Source of the DNA: Paractinoplanes rishiriensis | Lineage (GTDB): Bacteria > Actinomycetota > Actinomycetes > Mycobacteriales > Micromonosporaceae | Assembly: GCF_016862375.1 (NCBI RefSeq) | Contig: NZ_BOMV01000083.1 | Span: 79,858 to 143,857 of the forward strand | Direction of reading: 5' to 3' | Length of the DNA stretch: 64,000 bases | Part shown: piece by piece, positions 33,305 to 41,953 of the stretch | Layout of the letters: each line of letters begins with the position of its first letter | Position numbering within the stretch: position 1 is the first letter of the stretch | Program-made: the position numbers and the translations under genes | The notes under the pieces: model-generated | The model's database searches: none | What the model was told of the DNA's origin: nothing | Seen by the model: only the letters and a program-made list of their open reading frames with translations

Positions 33305-34318
33305 ATGCGCGAACTTCTGCGGCCGGTGATCGTGGCGCCGATGGCGGGTGGGCCGTCCACGCCGGAGCTGGTGAGCGGGGCGGCCGAGGCGGGAGCGGTC
33401 GGGTTCCTCGCGGCCGGCTACCTGGCGCCGGCGACGGTCGAGTCGCAGGTGCGCTCGGTCAGCGCGTCGGGTCACCCGTACGGCCTCAATGTCTTTGTGC
33501 CGGCGCCGCGCCCCGCCGATGTCCCGGCGCTGGAACGCTACCGGGAGGTGCTGCGGGCCGAGGCGGAACGGTACGAAGTGGACCTGCCCGCCCTGCGCCT
33601 CGACGACGACGATCACTTCGCCGCCAAGGTCGAGCTGGCCGTGACCTACCGGGTGCCGATGGTCAGCTTCACCTTCGGCGTGCCCGACCGGTCGGTGATC
33701 CGTGCCCTGCGTGCCGCCGGCTGCGCGACTCTGGTGACCGTGACATCGGCCGACGAGGCGCGACGGGCGCTGGCGGCCGGGCCCGACGCGCTGATCGCCC
33801 AGGCCGGCACCGCGGGCGGTCACTCGGCGACCACGAGCCCGGCACATCATCGGGGCAAGACCAGAGCAAAAGACATTCTGGCGGCCGTACGCGCGACGAC
33901 GGCGCTCCCGGTGATCGTGGCGGGCGGAGTGGCTTCCGCGCCGGACGTCGGCAGCCTGCTCGCCGAGGGTGCCGCCGCGGTCCAGTGCGGCACCGCGTTC
34001 CTGCTGGCCGACGAGGCCGCGACCCGCGCACCGCACCGCGCGGCGATCACCTCGGGCGCCTACCGGGAGACCGTCGTGACGCGCGCCTTCACGGGTCAGC
34101 CGGCGCGGGCCCTGCGCAACCGGTTCACCGACGCGTACTCCGCGGTGGCGCCGGTGGGTTATCCGGCCGTGCACCACCTCACCGCACCGATCCGGGCCGC
34201 CGCCGCGCGCCGGGGTGACGCCGGCGCGCTGAACCTGTGGGCCGGCACCGGGCACGCGCACACCCGCCCCGGTCCGGTCGCCACCCTGATCGCGAATCTG
34301 CTCGCGGAGCCGCGGTAA
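33305..34318 (+). CDS. Nitronate monooxygenase (2-nitropropane dioxygenase family)
   Basis: 337 residues. FMN-dependent TIM barrel: RPVIVAPMAGGPSTPELVSG at the start, the phosphate-binding AQAGTAGGHSATT (catalytic-type His), LPVIVAGGVASAPDVGSLLA and AAVQCGTAFLLADEA. These enzymes oxidise toxic alkyl nitronates to carbonyl and nitrite. GGAG lies directly before the ATG (33301-33304), closer than usual. Divergent from an F420-type reductase that may act on related nitro compounds. Confidence 0.9.
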   Translation: MRELLRPVIVAPMAGGPSTPELVSGAAEAGAVGFLAAGYLAPATVESQVRSVSASGHPYGLNVFVPAPRPADVPALERYREVLRAEAERYEVDLPALRLDDDDHFAAKVELAVTYRVPMVSFTFGVPDRSVIRALRAAGCATLVTVTSADEARRALAAGPDALIAQAGTAGGHSATTSPAHHRGKTRAKDILAAVRATTALPVIVAGGVASAPDVGSLLAEGAAAVQCGTAFLLADEAATRAPHRAAITSGAYRETVVTRAFTGQPARALRNRFTDAYSAVAPVGYPAVHHLTAPIRAAAARRGDAGALNLWAGTGHAHTRPGPVATLIANLLAEPR

Positions 34319-34457
34319 ACCCGGAGCCGAGTCGGCTTTCCGGTTGCTGCCAACGGATCCGGCGGCAATCCTGCGATGAGCCGAGATCTGACAGGCGGCG
34401 CGTCGGACCGACGACGTTGGGCGCTATTGATCTAAATATCCGCATACGTTCCGCTCT

Positions 34458-34480
34458 GGGCCCGGCACTCTGCCGGGCCC
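34458..34480 (+). promoter_or_regulatory. Strong hairpin just before the protease ribosome binding site
   Basis: A perfect inverted repeat, GGGCCCGGCA and TGCCGGGCCC with a three-base loop, ends three bases before AAGGGGGG, the ribosome binding site of the next gene. It could stabilise the mRNA 5' end or act as a switchable element. It is not followed by a T-run. Confidence 0.55.
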
Positions 34481-34494
34481 GCCAAGGGGGGAAC

Positions 34495-35481
34495 ATGCGA
34501 CTCAGCTCAACGACGGGCCGGCTGCGCTCGGCGATCCTGGTCAGCGGGGCGGTGCTCGGCCTCGCGGTCGCCGGCATCGCGGGCCCAGCCACGGCGGCGC
34601 CCGCCGATCCGAACGCGGCCGTCGCCGACGACAAGGCACCGCCGCGCGCCGTGCAGGCCCTGGCGACGGCCGGGGGATCCGGCGTTTCGGGCACCGCCGG
34701 CACCGGCGAACTCTCGCCCGGCAAGTCACCCACCGTCACCGGCAAGGCGCCGGGCGGCCTCAACCAGACCGTGATCGGCGTCGACAGCCGGACCCGGGTG
34801 AACCCGACCACCACGTTCCCGACCAGCGCGATCGTGCAGATCATCCGCACCGAGGGCACGACCACGTGGGGCTGTACCGGCTGGCTCTACGGCGCGAGCA
34901 TCATCGCGACCGCGGGACACTGCGTGCACCCGGGCGGCGGGGCGGACGGCGGCGGGGGCAACGGCTTCTACCCGCGGGCCAACTTCACGATCATCCCGGC
35001 CCGCAACGGCGGCACCAACCCGTTCGGCACGTGCACGGCGACGCAGCTGCTCTCGGTCAACGGCTGGACCGTGAGCGGCAACGAGGGCAACGACTACGGC
35101 GCGATCCGGCTCAGTTGCGCCGCCGGTAACAGCACCGGCACGTTCGGCCTGTGGTGGCAGGGCGCCTCCCTGGCCGGCACCGCCACGACCGTGTCCGGCT
35201 ACCCGTGCGACAAGACGTTCGGCGAGCAGTGGCGGCACGCCGGCATGACGGTCACGAACTCCCAGGCGCAGCAGGTCTTCTACCAGAACGACACGTTCGG
35301 CTGCCAGAGCGGCAGCCCGGTCTACCAGACCCGGGCGGCCGGCAGCTCGTTCTGCGTGGGCCAGTGCGTGATGGCGATTCACGCGTACGGCCTGCACGGT
35401 TCTTCGCCGCACTCGGCGAACAACCACGGCACCCGGATCACCGAGGCGGTCTTCAACAACCTGATCACCTGGCGCGGCTGA
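34495..35481 (+). CDS. Secreted trypsin-like serine protease (glutamyl endopeptidase-like)
   Basis: 328 residues. Sec signal SAILVSGAVLGLAVAGIAGP with cleavage after ATAAPA. A ~75-residue pro-region follows. The catalytic triad is visible: His142 in ATAGHCV, Asp200 in GNEGNDYGAIRL, Ser274 in CQSGSPVY. The residue pattern AIHAYG near 296 provides the His that confers Glu preference in V8/SGPE-type enzymes. Cys pairs at 127/143 and 270/287 suggest disulphides. Ribosome binding site AAGGGGGG. Confidence 0.9.
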   Translation: MRLSSTTGRLRSAILVSGAVLGLAVAGIAGPATAAPADPNAAVADDKAPPRAVQALATAGGSGVSGTAGTGELSPGKSPTVTGKAPGGLNQTVIGVDSRTRVNPTTTFPTSAIVQIIRTEGTTTWGCTGWLYGASIIATAGHCVHPGGGADGGGGNGFYPRANFTIIPARNGGTNPFGTCTATQLLSVNGWTVSGNEGNDYGAIRLSCAAGNSTGTFGLWWQGASLAGTATTVSGYPCDKTFGEQWRHAGMTVTNSQAQQVFYQNDTFGCQSGSPVYQTRAAGSSFCVGQCVMAIHAYGLHGSSPHSANNHGTRITEAVFNNLITWRG

Positions 35482-35486
35482 GGTGA

Positions 35487-35526
35487 GCCGGTGGCCGGGC
35501 CGCTCGGAACCGGCCCGGCCACCGGC
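35487..35526 (+). terminator. Transcription terminator hairpin after the protease gene
   Basis: A perfect 16-bp stem (35487-35502 with 35511-35526) and an eight-base loop begin five bases after the protease stop. There is no T-tract, as is common for actinobacterial hairpin terminators. Confidence 0.75.
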
Positions 35527-35570
35527 GCGTCCGATCGGAACGCTCACCCCCCAACCTTGAGGAGTACGCC

Positions 35571-35972
35571 GTGCGGACGCCACGCCCGATGATGATCGCC
35601 CTGCTGGCCGCCGTCCCGCTCCTGCTGGGCGCCGGCTGGATGATCGCGGCCGGCGGCGACACGCCGGTCTCCGACTCCGACCCACCCGGCCCACCGGCCG
35701 GCGGAAAGTCCGTGATCGGCACGGTGGCGGGCGTCGTGGCCCGTCCCGACGGCAGCCCGGTGCCCGGCGCGAACGTACAGGTGACATCGCTGGACAACCC
35801 CCAGGTCCCGGTACCGGAGATCGGCGTGATGACCGGAACGGACGGCCGCTACGTGTGGAGCTTGCGCGGAGGCCGCTACGAACTGAAGGTCGCGGCCGAC
35901 AGCGCCACCGCCACCGGCACGACGACGGTAAAAGCCGGCCAGTCCGTCACCCTCAACCTGACACTGGGCTGA
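35571..35972 (+). CDS. Exported carboxypeptidase-regulatory-like (Cna-B/CarboxypepD_reg) domain protein
   Basis: 133 residues from a GTG with GAGGAG upstream. Signal or anchor helix MMIALLAAVPLLLGAGWMIA, then a single beta-sandwich: GTVAGVVARPDGSPVPGANV, DGRYVWSLRGGRYELKVAAD and a closing VTLNLTLG. This is the transthyretin-like domain often added to secreted enzymes as a stabiliser or substrate adaptor. It follows the protease but is separated from it by a strong terminator hairpin. Confidence 0.8.
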   Translation: MRTPRPMMIALLAAVPLLLGAGWMIAAGGDTPVSDSDPPGPPAGGKSVIGTVAGVVARPDGSPVPGANVQVTSLDNPQVPVPEIGVMTGTDGRYVWSLRGGRYELKVAADSATATGTTTVKAGQSVTLNLTLG

Positions 35973-36022
35973 CCGTAGTTCGTCACAGTGGCCATTACCG
36001 TGTAGGCGCTATGGGAGCCGTC

Positions 36023-39000
36023 ATGGGTATAGCTATTGATCAACGCGTCGTCACAACGCTCGGCACGATGCACGGAATCCAAATCGTCACGGCACGGACT
36101 TCGGAGCCGTGGCGGTTATCCCTGGATGCCCTCGTCGTATCGGCCGGCCCGGCAGGGGGCTTCGGTGGTCTGGGTGCCGCGATGCAGGGCGCACACCCGC
36201 AGGCTCGTTGGAAATCGCTCGATCTGACCAGGGTCTCGCCCGATCATCCCTTGAGCATCGACATCCCCAGACAAAAGAAGGCGCTTGTTGTCAGCGCCAG
36301 CACACAGGACACGATCCGCGTCTTCGTGGTGAGCGTGCACGAAACGCGCGGCGTCGCCGCGATAGCAGGTGACGGGCCCGCCACCCTCGACGGCGTCCGG
36401 CGCGCCACCACGGCCGCGTTACGAGCCGCTACGGCGCATGGAGCAAAGGTCGTCGGACTGCCGCTGCTGGGATCCGGTGTCCTCGGTCTGCCGACCGGCG
36501 ACGTCGCGGCGACCATCCTGACCTCGGTCGAGGCAGTGATGCGTACGGTTGCACCGGCTCACCGTCCGAATGGCATCGCCTTTGTATGCCTCAACAAGCT
36601 GGGCGCGAATGCGGTCCACCGGGCCTGGGGCCACCACGAATTGATCGAAAGAGCGCGCCGGCAGACGCTGGAAATCGGTCCGCTGAGGGCACAGGCCGCG
36701 GATGTCGGACTTACGGTCGATCAGTTGGCGGAGCTGCTCGACCGGCCGGACGAGGAGGAGTGGCAACTCTGCATCGGTGACCTGGCGCGTTTGCGGAAGA
36801 TCGAGGCTGAACTGGACAGGAGTCATACCGAAAGCTCAGCCGAACCGGATTCGATCAGCCGCGCCCGGTCGGCGGCACAACGCGACCTTGTGCAGTCACT
36901 GGTGGACACAGTCATGACGCCGCGGATTCGCCTAGCGGTGACGGAGCGACAACACGACCGTGCTCGGGTCGAGGACCGCCAATCGCGTCGTGCGCAGTTC
37001 CGCCGGCCGTTACCACACACCGACACGAGCAGGCTCCGCTTGACGCCGGACAGCGAGGCGGTCGTCGGCACCAACGCTCGCCGCGAGGTCATGGACTTGA
37101 TCGACGCGAGCCGGTCGCGTCGGGCCAGCGTCGGGGTGGCGGGTCCCCGCGGCTGCGGAAAGAGCACCCTGCTGAAGGATGCCTATGACCACTGGACCAC
37201 GCATGGCATCCGCATTCTGGTTCCGGCGCCGACAAGCTACGCGTCTCGCGAGTTTCTGCTGCACCTTTACAGCAAGGTTTGTGCGGAGGTCCTGGAACGC
37301 GATCCCGCCGCGCGTTCGAAGGCTGACTCGCGGCCGGCCGCGACCCGGTCAATCAGCCTCGCCAGTCTCGTGGTTCTGCCGCTCACCGTCCTGGTGGCTG
37401 GGATCGGCGTCATCACAGCGGTCGCCCTAGCAGGGTGGACCGCTACCCCGACGGGCTACGCGGCGATGGGCCTCACCGTGATCGCCATCTCGTGCATCCT
37501 CCTGCTCCTCATCCGTCTCCCGGCGGATCGCCCGGAAAGGGACCAGGCGGATTCGGGGTGGAGGTGGCGGTGGACATTTCCCAGCGCGAACCGGCTACTG
37601 CTGACCACTACGACCTGTGGCGGCATGGCGCTCATTGCGCCGTTAGGCGTACTGACCGCACGTCAGCTAACCGGCGCCATTCTCTCCATTGCAGCCGTCG
37701 GCACGAGTGTGTTCGTGCCGATTCGGACGTCCGGCGCGCCTCCCCGTTCAGGCTCCATCGATCAGATGGCGCAGGCTCGCCAAGCAACCGCGACCAGGGC
37801 AATCGCTGCGGCTCAACTGACGACGTTGCTGGCCGGCGGGGTTTTGCTTTGGTTGCCCGCAAACATCGAACTTCCACCCGCCGCGATCGCGGGTGCCGTG
37901 CTCACCAGCGCCGGCTGCACTGCGTTGATCATCGGGGGACGTTGGTACAAACGCATCACACAAGCTTCTCGGACATCCGAGGCTGTCTCCCAGGACGCGC
38001 ACACCAGGCGGGCGGAGTGCGACCTTGCGCGTATCCGCACCCAGACAACGGTGATGTCGGGCTGGACGAACTCGATAAAGGCAGCGGCGCCGACTTGGCT
38101 ACCGTTCGGCGCCAGTGTCGGAATGAGCGGGGGTACCAGCGAGGCCGACCTGCCGCTTGGCGTCCCGGACATCGTCGAAGGCATCAGGACGTTGCTCCCC
38201 TCGCGTGGACCCGCTCTGGTAGCCATCGACGAATTGGACAAGATCGAATCGGTGGAGAAGGCCCGAGATTTTCTCAATGAGATCAAGGGCATCATGGACG
38301 CCGACCGCTGCTATTTCCTGGTGTCCATGTCCGAGGACGCTATCGGCAGCTTCGAGCGCCGTGGTCTGCCTTTCCGGGACGTCTTCGACAGCGCATTCGA
38401 CGAAGTCGTACGCGCGCCACATTTACATGCAGCCGAGGGATTCCGCCTGCTCGGAAGCCGAGTTGACGATCTCCCGCTGCAGTACGGTGCGCTCGCCTTC
38501 TGCCAATCCGGCGGCCTGCCCCGCGATCTGGTGCGGGCCGTCGGCCGCATGCTGGCATTACCGTCTGCGGCCGGGCCACCATCGCTGGCTGAGGTAGCTC
38601 ACCAGGTTGTGCATCGGGACCTGAGCGGCAAGGCGGAGGCGGTGGTGGCGGCGATCAAGTCGATCACTCTGGAACCGGAGGTATCGTCCGTCCTCCGCGT
38701 TCTCCGGACTCTCGACACGTGCGATACCGCGGATCGGTCACGGTGCATTCTGGCTGCCGACTGGCTGGACCACGTTGAACTGCTGACGCCACTGTTGGGC
38801 GTGGCGCAGGACGACATACCGCAACGTCGTGATCTCCAACGCCTCGCTGTCGAGCTGCTTGGATATGCCTACTACTGCCGAACCCTTCTCGAAATCTTCG
38901 TCGCGGACACTGACAGTCAGGTCGACGCGCTGACGACCGCAGTGAACGACGAGGACGGACGCACGTTGGACCGGCTTGCGCACATTCGGCAGACCTTCAT

Positions 39001-39127
39001 GATCAACACCTCAGTCGCTTGGGAAATGCTCAGTACGCTCCGAACGGACACGAAGCTGCGGCCTTATTCGCTACCTACGCCCCTGATTGCCTGCGCCACC
39101 TCCGCGCCGTCGGCAACATCAACATAG
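36023..39127 (+). CDS. Macro-domain-like / KAP-type membrane P-loop NTPase fusion
   Basis: 1034 residues from the ATG with GGAG six bases upstream (an ATG 12 bases earlier has none). Residues ~15-195 look like a macro domain: DALVVSAGPAGGFGGLG in place of the usual DAIVNAAN loop, and AKVVGLPLLGSGVLGLPTGD for the ADP-ribose phosphate loop. Residues ~205-340 are helical and charged. The NTPase has Walker A GPRGCGKST (374-382) and Walker B ALVAIDELDK (731-740). Between them lie about four to five membrane helices (~447-640), the hallmark of KAP NTPases. FLVSMSEDA and SGGLPRDLVRAVGRML follow. The gene is visibly lower in GC than its neighbours, stands alone and ends inside a direct repeat bordering a transposase relic. 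Function unknown; a defence or membrane signalling role is inferred. Confidence 0.75.
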   Translation: MGIAIDQRVVTTLGTMHGIQIVTARTSEPWRLSLDALVVSAGPAGGFGGLGAAMQGAHPQARWKSLDLTRVSPDHPLSIDIPRQKKALVVSASTQDTIRVFVVSVHETRGVAAIAGDGPATLDGVRRATTAALRAATAHGAKVVGLPLLGSGVLGLPTGDVAATILTSVEAVMRTVAPAHRPNGIAFVCLNKLGANAVHRAWGHHELIERARRQTLEIGPLRAQAADVGLTVDQLAELLDRPDEEEWQLCIGDLARLRKIEAELDRSHTESSAEPDSISRARSAAQRDLVQSLVDTVMTPRIRLAVTERQHDRARVEDRQSRRAQFRRPLPHTDTSRLRLTPDSEAVVGTNARREVMDLIDASRSRRASVGVAGPRGCGKSTLLKDAYDHWTTHGIRILVPAPTSYASREFLLHLYSKVCAEVLERDPAARSKADSRPAATRSISLASLVVLPLTVLVAGIGVITAVALAGWTATPTGYAAMGLTVIAISCILLLLIRLPADRPERDQADSGWRWRWTFPSANRLLLTTTTCGGMALIAPLGVLTARQLTGAILSIAAVGTSVFVPIRTSGAPPRSGSIDQMAQARQATATRAIAAAQLTTLLAGGVLLWLPANIELPPAAIAGAVLTSAGCTALIIGGRWYKRITQASRTSEAVSQDAHTRRAECDLARIRTQTTVMSGWTNSIKAAAPTWLPFGASVGMSGGTSEADLPLGVPDIVEGIRTLLPSRGPALVAIDELDKIESVEKARDFLNEIKGIMDADRCYFLVSMSEDAIGSFERRGLPFRDVFDSAFDEVVRAPHLHAAEGFRLLGSRVDDLPLQYGALAFCQSGGLPRDLVRAVGRMLALPSAAGPPSLAEVAHQVVHRDLSGKAEAVVAAIKSITLEPEVSSVLRVLRTLDTCDTADRSRCILAADWLDHVELLTPLLGVAQDDIPQRRDLQRLAVELLGYAYYCRTLLEIFVADTDSQVDALTTAVNDEDGRTLDRLAHIRQTFMINTSVAWEMLSTLRTDTKLRPYSLPTPLIACATSAPSATST

Positions 39128-39128
39128 A
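39088..39128. repeat. 41-bp direct repeat, left copy
   Basis: Matches 39728-39768 at 39 of 41 positions (differences at 39092 and 39106), at an offset of exactly 640. It contains the last 13 codons and the TAG of the KAP NTPase gene. The two copies bracket the transposase relic. Confidence 0.85.
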
Positions 39129-39252
39129 GCCGTTTCATCGTGACGTAGCCGGTCACAGGCAGGGCGGCGGCCCAGGTGTCGACATAGGACGAAGCTCCCG
39201 GTAAGACAGCAGTCGACCAAGATCCGATGCCCCAACCGGGAGCCTCGCTGCG

Positions 39253-39771
39253 CTGTCTTACCCTGCCGCGATTCCGCTGTCCACCCGAACCCTGAACCAC
39301 CTCGCCGGCCTCATCCGCAAGCACCGTGTCCAGCGCCGATCCCGCTGGCGACGCCTCGACCCCGGCCGCCAGGCCCTGCTCGCCCTGGCCCACCTGCGCA
39401 ACGGCGACACCTACACCCGCCTGGCCCACGGTTTCGAGATCGGCACAGCCACCGCCTGGCGCTACGTCCGCGAGGCCGTCGACCTACTCGCCGCGACCTG
39501 CGACGACCTGGACACCGCGATGACACGGATCCGCGCCCTGGCGTACGCGATCCTCCACGGCACCCTGAACCCGATCGACCGGGTCGCCGATCAGAAGCCC
39601 TACTACTACTCCGGCAAACACCGCCGCCGCGGCGCGCCCACCGAAACCCGTCAACCGCGCCCACGCCCGCGGCGAACGCGCCAAACGCCACCCTCAAACC
39701 TGGAAAGTCCTGGTCAAGCTGCGCTGCTGCCCGCGCCACCTCCGCACCGTCGGCAACATCAACATAGATGA
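39253..39771 (+). pseudogene. IS5-family transposase relic (catalytic core deleted)
   Basis: The first ~115 codons are intact and match the N-terminus of actinobacterial IS5-type transposases: SYPAAIPLSTRTLNHLAGLI, RRSRWRRLDPGRQALLALAH, THTH-like FEIGTATAWRYVREAVDLL and PIDRVADQKPYY. The frame then breaks at SGKH; the DDE core is missing. The family C-terminus reappears in another frame (VNRAHARGERAKRHPQTWKV, LVKLRCCPR) before running into the right repeat copy. An 11-base inverted pair, GGTAAGACAGC (39200-39210) and GCTGTCTTACC (39252-39262), lies at its left edge. Confidence 0.8.
39728..39768. repeat. 41-bp direct repeat, right copy
   Basis: Partner of 39088-39128. It overlaps the last codons of the transposase relic and ends ten bases before the stop codon of the convergent methyltransferase gene. 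Confidence 0.85.
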
Positions 39772-39777
39772 CCTCCG

Positions 39778-40527
39778 TCACGGGCGGCGGAAGACCAGCA
39801 GTTCGTTGGTTTCGTGTTGTGGGCCGTCGTCGAGGGTGGGCAGCGCCGCCTCGATCCGGGCGAAACCCTCCTCGACGACCTCACGACTCAGGAGTTCGAA
39901 GACCGACACGGATCGCAGCCGCAGGCGGTCGACGTCCTCGGACAGCGACGACGAGCGTTGCCAGGTGACCTCGTCGCGGGCGATGAACTGCCAGCCGGCA
40001 CCGGTGAAGTCGGACCGCACCTCCACCTCGGGTCGGAACTGGGCCCGGTCGGCCTCGCGCCACTCCGGGACCACGCGGAACCACCAGGTGTCGGGCATCC
40101 GGTCGGCGAAGTTCACCTGGACGAAGACGGTGCCGCCCGGCTTGACCACCCGGCGCAGCTCTCGGGCGGCGCGGGCGGGGTCAGAGACGTGGTGCCAGAC
40201 GAAGAACAGCAGGGCCGCGTCGCAGGAGGCGTCCGGGAGCGGGATCTGCTCGGCGGAGCCGGCGGCGTAGGTGACGGCGGGGTGGGCCACCGCCTGGGCC
40301 CGCATCCGGTCCGACGGTTCGATGCCGTGCACCGGGCCGCCGAACGCGCCGGCCAGCGCGGGGGTCATCCGGCCGGTGCCGGACCCCAGGTCGAGCCAGG
40401 TCAGCGGGCGGGCCGGCGGCAGGTGGCGGGCGAACGCCGTCATCCAGGTGTCGCGGGCCCCGGGTGACATCCGGCGGCCGGCGGCGTAGACGGCGTGCAG
40501 GCGTTCGTCGTAGTCGATCGTTCCCAT
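39778..40527 (-). CDS. Class I SAM-dependent methyltransferase
   Basis: 249 residues. Motif I TWLDLGSGTGRMTPALAG, acidic loop HGIEPSDRMRAQA, motif II LPDASCDAALLFFVWHHVSD and motif III LRRVVKPGGTVFVQVNF define a UbiE/Methyltransf_11 enzyme. The C-terminal ~90 residues carry the substrate-side helices. Its substrate is unknown. Its start is two bases after the stop of the upstream gene on the same strand, so the two form an operon. Confidence 0.88.
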   Translation of the reverse strand: MGTIDYDERLHAVYAAGRRMSPGARDTWMTAFARHLPPARPLTWLDLGSGTGRMTPALAGAFGGPVHGIEPSDRMRAQAVAHPAVTYAAGSAEQIPLPDASCDAALLFFVWHHVSDPARAARELRRVVKPGGTVFVQVNFADRMPDTWWFRVVPEWREADRAQFRPEVEVRSDFTGAGWQFIARDEVTWQRSSSLSEDVDRLRLRSVSVFELLSREVVEEGFARIEAALPTLDDGPQHETNELLVFRRP

Positions 40528-40529
40528 GG

Positions 40530-41381
40530 TCAGCCGGGCTCCTCGAGCAGACCGAGCGCCATCAGGTCGTCGGTCGGGTCCATGACCGTGCAGGTGCCGA
40601 ACGACGTGAAGATGGCCCGGGCCCGCGCGCCCCGCTCCGGTGACCAGGACCGGATCGCCGCCGCCAGGCCGGGCGCGTAATCCTCGCACAGGCGGCCGGC
40701 CACCACCGCCGGTGCGGCGCCGTCGGCCAGGTCGGCGGCGGCCAGCAGGATGTTGAGGAAGCCGTGGTGCTCGACGCCGGTCTTGCGGTTGGTGTGGCGG
40801 ACCGCGCGGTGCAGGCCGGCCGTGCACTTCACCGCCACCGAGCGCTCGGCGCAGGCGTACAGGGTTTCGGCCAGTTCCTCGGGGCTGGGGAACAGCTCGG
40901 CGCGCGGGCCGCCGGTGCGCAGCTTGGCCCGGTAGCGGGTGCCGGCCAGCACGTCGAGCACGTCGTCCCTGGTCTCGGTGCGCGGCAGTTCGACCGACGC
41001 GGTGTGCAGGTCGGGGACGTCGGCCAGGGCCCGGACCGCGGTCACGGCGGCGCGCGCGTCGGCGGCCACCGGCAGTTCCACCGCGGCCAGCCGGACGCAG
41101 GGATGGGCCGCGATGCGCGCCGCGGCGGCCGGCAGTTCGCCGGGGGCGGCCAGCAGGGCCAGATCGAGCGGTTCGCCGTCGTCGACGTACGGGAAAAGCG
41201 ACTCCAACCGCGCGGTCGGCACCACCAGCGGGCCCACCACGCTGCCCAGACGGCTGCGCAGCAGCCGGTGCGCGGAGATCGCCTCCGCCATCGTGACGCC
41301 GCCGGGTGGCAGCAGGGACGCGTCGTCGAAGAAGCCGCCGAAGAACAGCCCCGGAACCAGCGCCGGCGGGTGGTGCGTCAC
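40530..41381 (-). CDS. Conserved actinobacterial protein of unknown function
   Basis: 283 residues from a GTG nine bases after GGAGG (a TTG further upstream would have no spacing). It contains RYRAKLRTGGPRAELFPSPE, VAVKCTAGLHRAVRHTNRKT and EHHGFLNILLAA, phrases I associate with an uncharacterised actinobacterial family predicted to be a TIM-barrel-like fold. The KCTAGLH block with Lys and His looks like an active site. Co-transcribed with the methyltransferase two bases downstream. Confidence 0.7.
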   Translation of the reverse strand: MTHHPPALVPGLFFGGFFDDASLLPPGGVTMAEAISAHRLLRSRLGSVVGPLVVPTARLESLFPYVDDGEPLDLALLAAPGELPAAAARIAAHPCVRLAAVELPVAADARAAVTAVRALADVPDLHTASVELPRTETRDDVLDVLAGTRYRAKLRTGGPRAELFPSPEELAETLYACAERSVAVKCTAGLHRAVRHTNRKTGVEHHGFLNILLAAADLADGAAPAVVAGRLCEDYAPGLAAAIRSWSPERGARARAIFTSFGTCTVMDPTDDLMALGLLEEPG

Positions 41382-41468
41382 AGACTTCAACCTCCAGACG
41401 TACGGGTGATCGAGCCTTACTCACGAGGGCGTCCGGAATCTAGATCGCAAACGCGTACGTTTAACGGC

Positions 41469-41924
41469 ATGACCTTCGATGCCCGAAACGGGACCCGCGG
41501 CGCCTGGCAACCGCGTGGATGGGTGTTGCGGCTGGCCAACCGGCTGGCCATGCGCCGGGTGCGAGCCGGCCGGACGTTCATCGCGGGGATGAACGGGCTG
41601 ATCCTGACCACCGTGGGGCGCAGGACCGGGGCCGAGCGGCAGTCCCCACTGAGCTGGTTCCCCGGCCCGGACGGCAGCTGGCTGATCGTGGCCTCGGCGG
41701 GCGGCGCACCCGGAAATCCGGCGTGGTATTACAACCTCAAGGCAAACCCCGAGCGGGTACGCATCACCGTGGCCGGCGACACGATCGACGTCACCGCTGC
41801 TCAGCTGCACGGCGCCGAGCTGGCGGCGGCCTGGGAGACGATTGTCGCGGCGGCACCGAGGTTCGCCGAATACCGGGCCAGGACCGACCGGGAGATCCCG
41901 GTGATCGGGCTGAGCCGCCGATAA
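41469..41924 (+). CDS. Deazaflavin (F420)-dependent nitroreductase-family protein
   Basis: 151 residues. Split-barrel signatures ILTTVGRRTGAERQSPLSWF, WLIVASAGGAPGNPAWYYNL and the IPVIGLSR ending are typical of the family. Arg/Lys residues near the N-terminus would contact F420 phosphate. It is a second member in this window (compare 32772-33209) but clearly divergent. Divergent from the unknown-function gene and 30 bases ahead of a cupin gene. Confidence 0.88.
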   Translation: MTFDARNGTRGAWQPRGWVLRLANRLAMRRVRAGRTFIAGMNGLILTTVGRRTGAERQSPLSWFPGPDGSWLIVASAGGAPGNPAWYYNLKANPERVRITVAGDTIDVTAAQLHGAELAAAWETIVAAAPRFAEYRARTDREIPVIGLSRR

Positions 41925-41953
41925 TCGGTGCGGCGACCGGACATGATGGGATC

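Noticed and set aside
39064..39429. Minus-strand frame with MKRLYVDVADGAEVA across the direct repeat
   Set aside because: Interesting because the repeat copies differ synonymously in this frame, but the rest of the frame is antisense to the transposase relic and has no recognisable domain.
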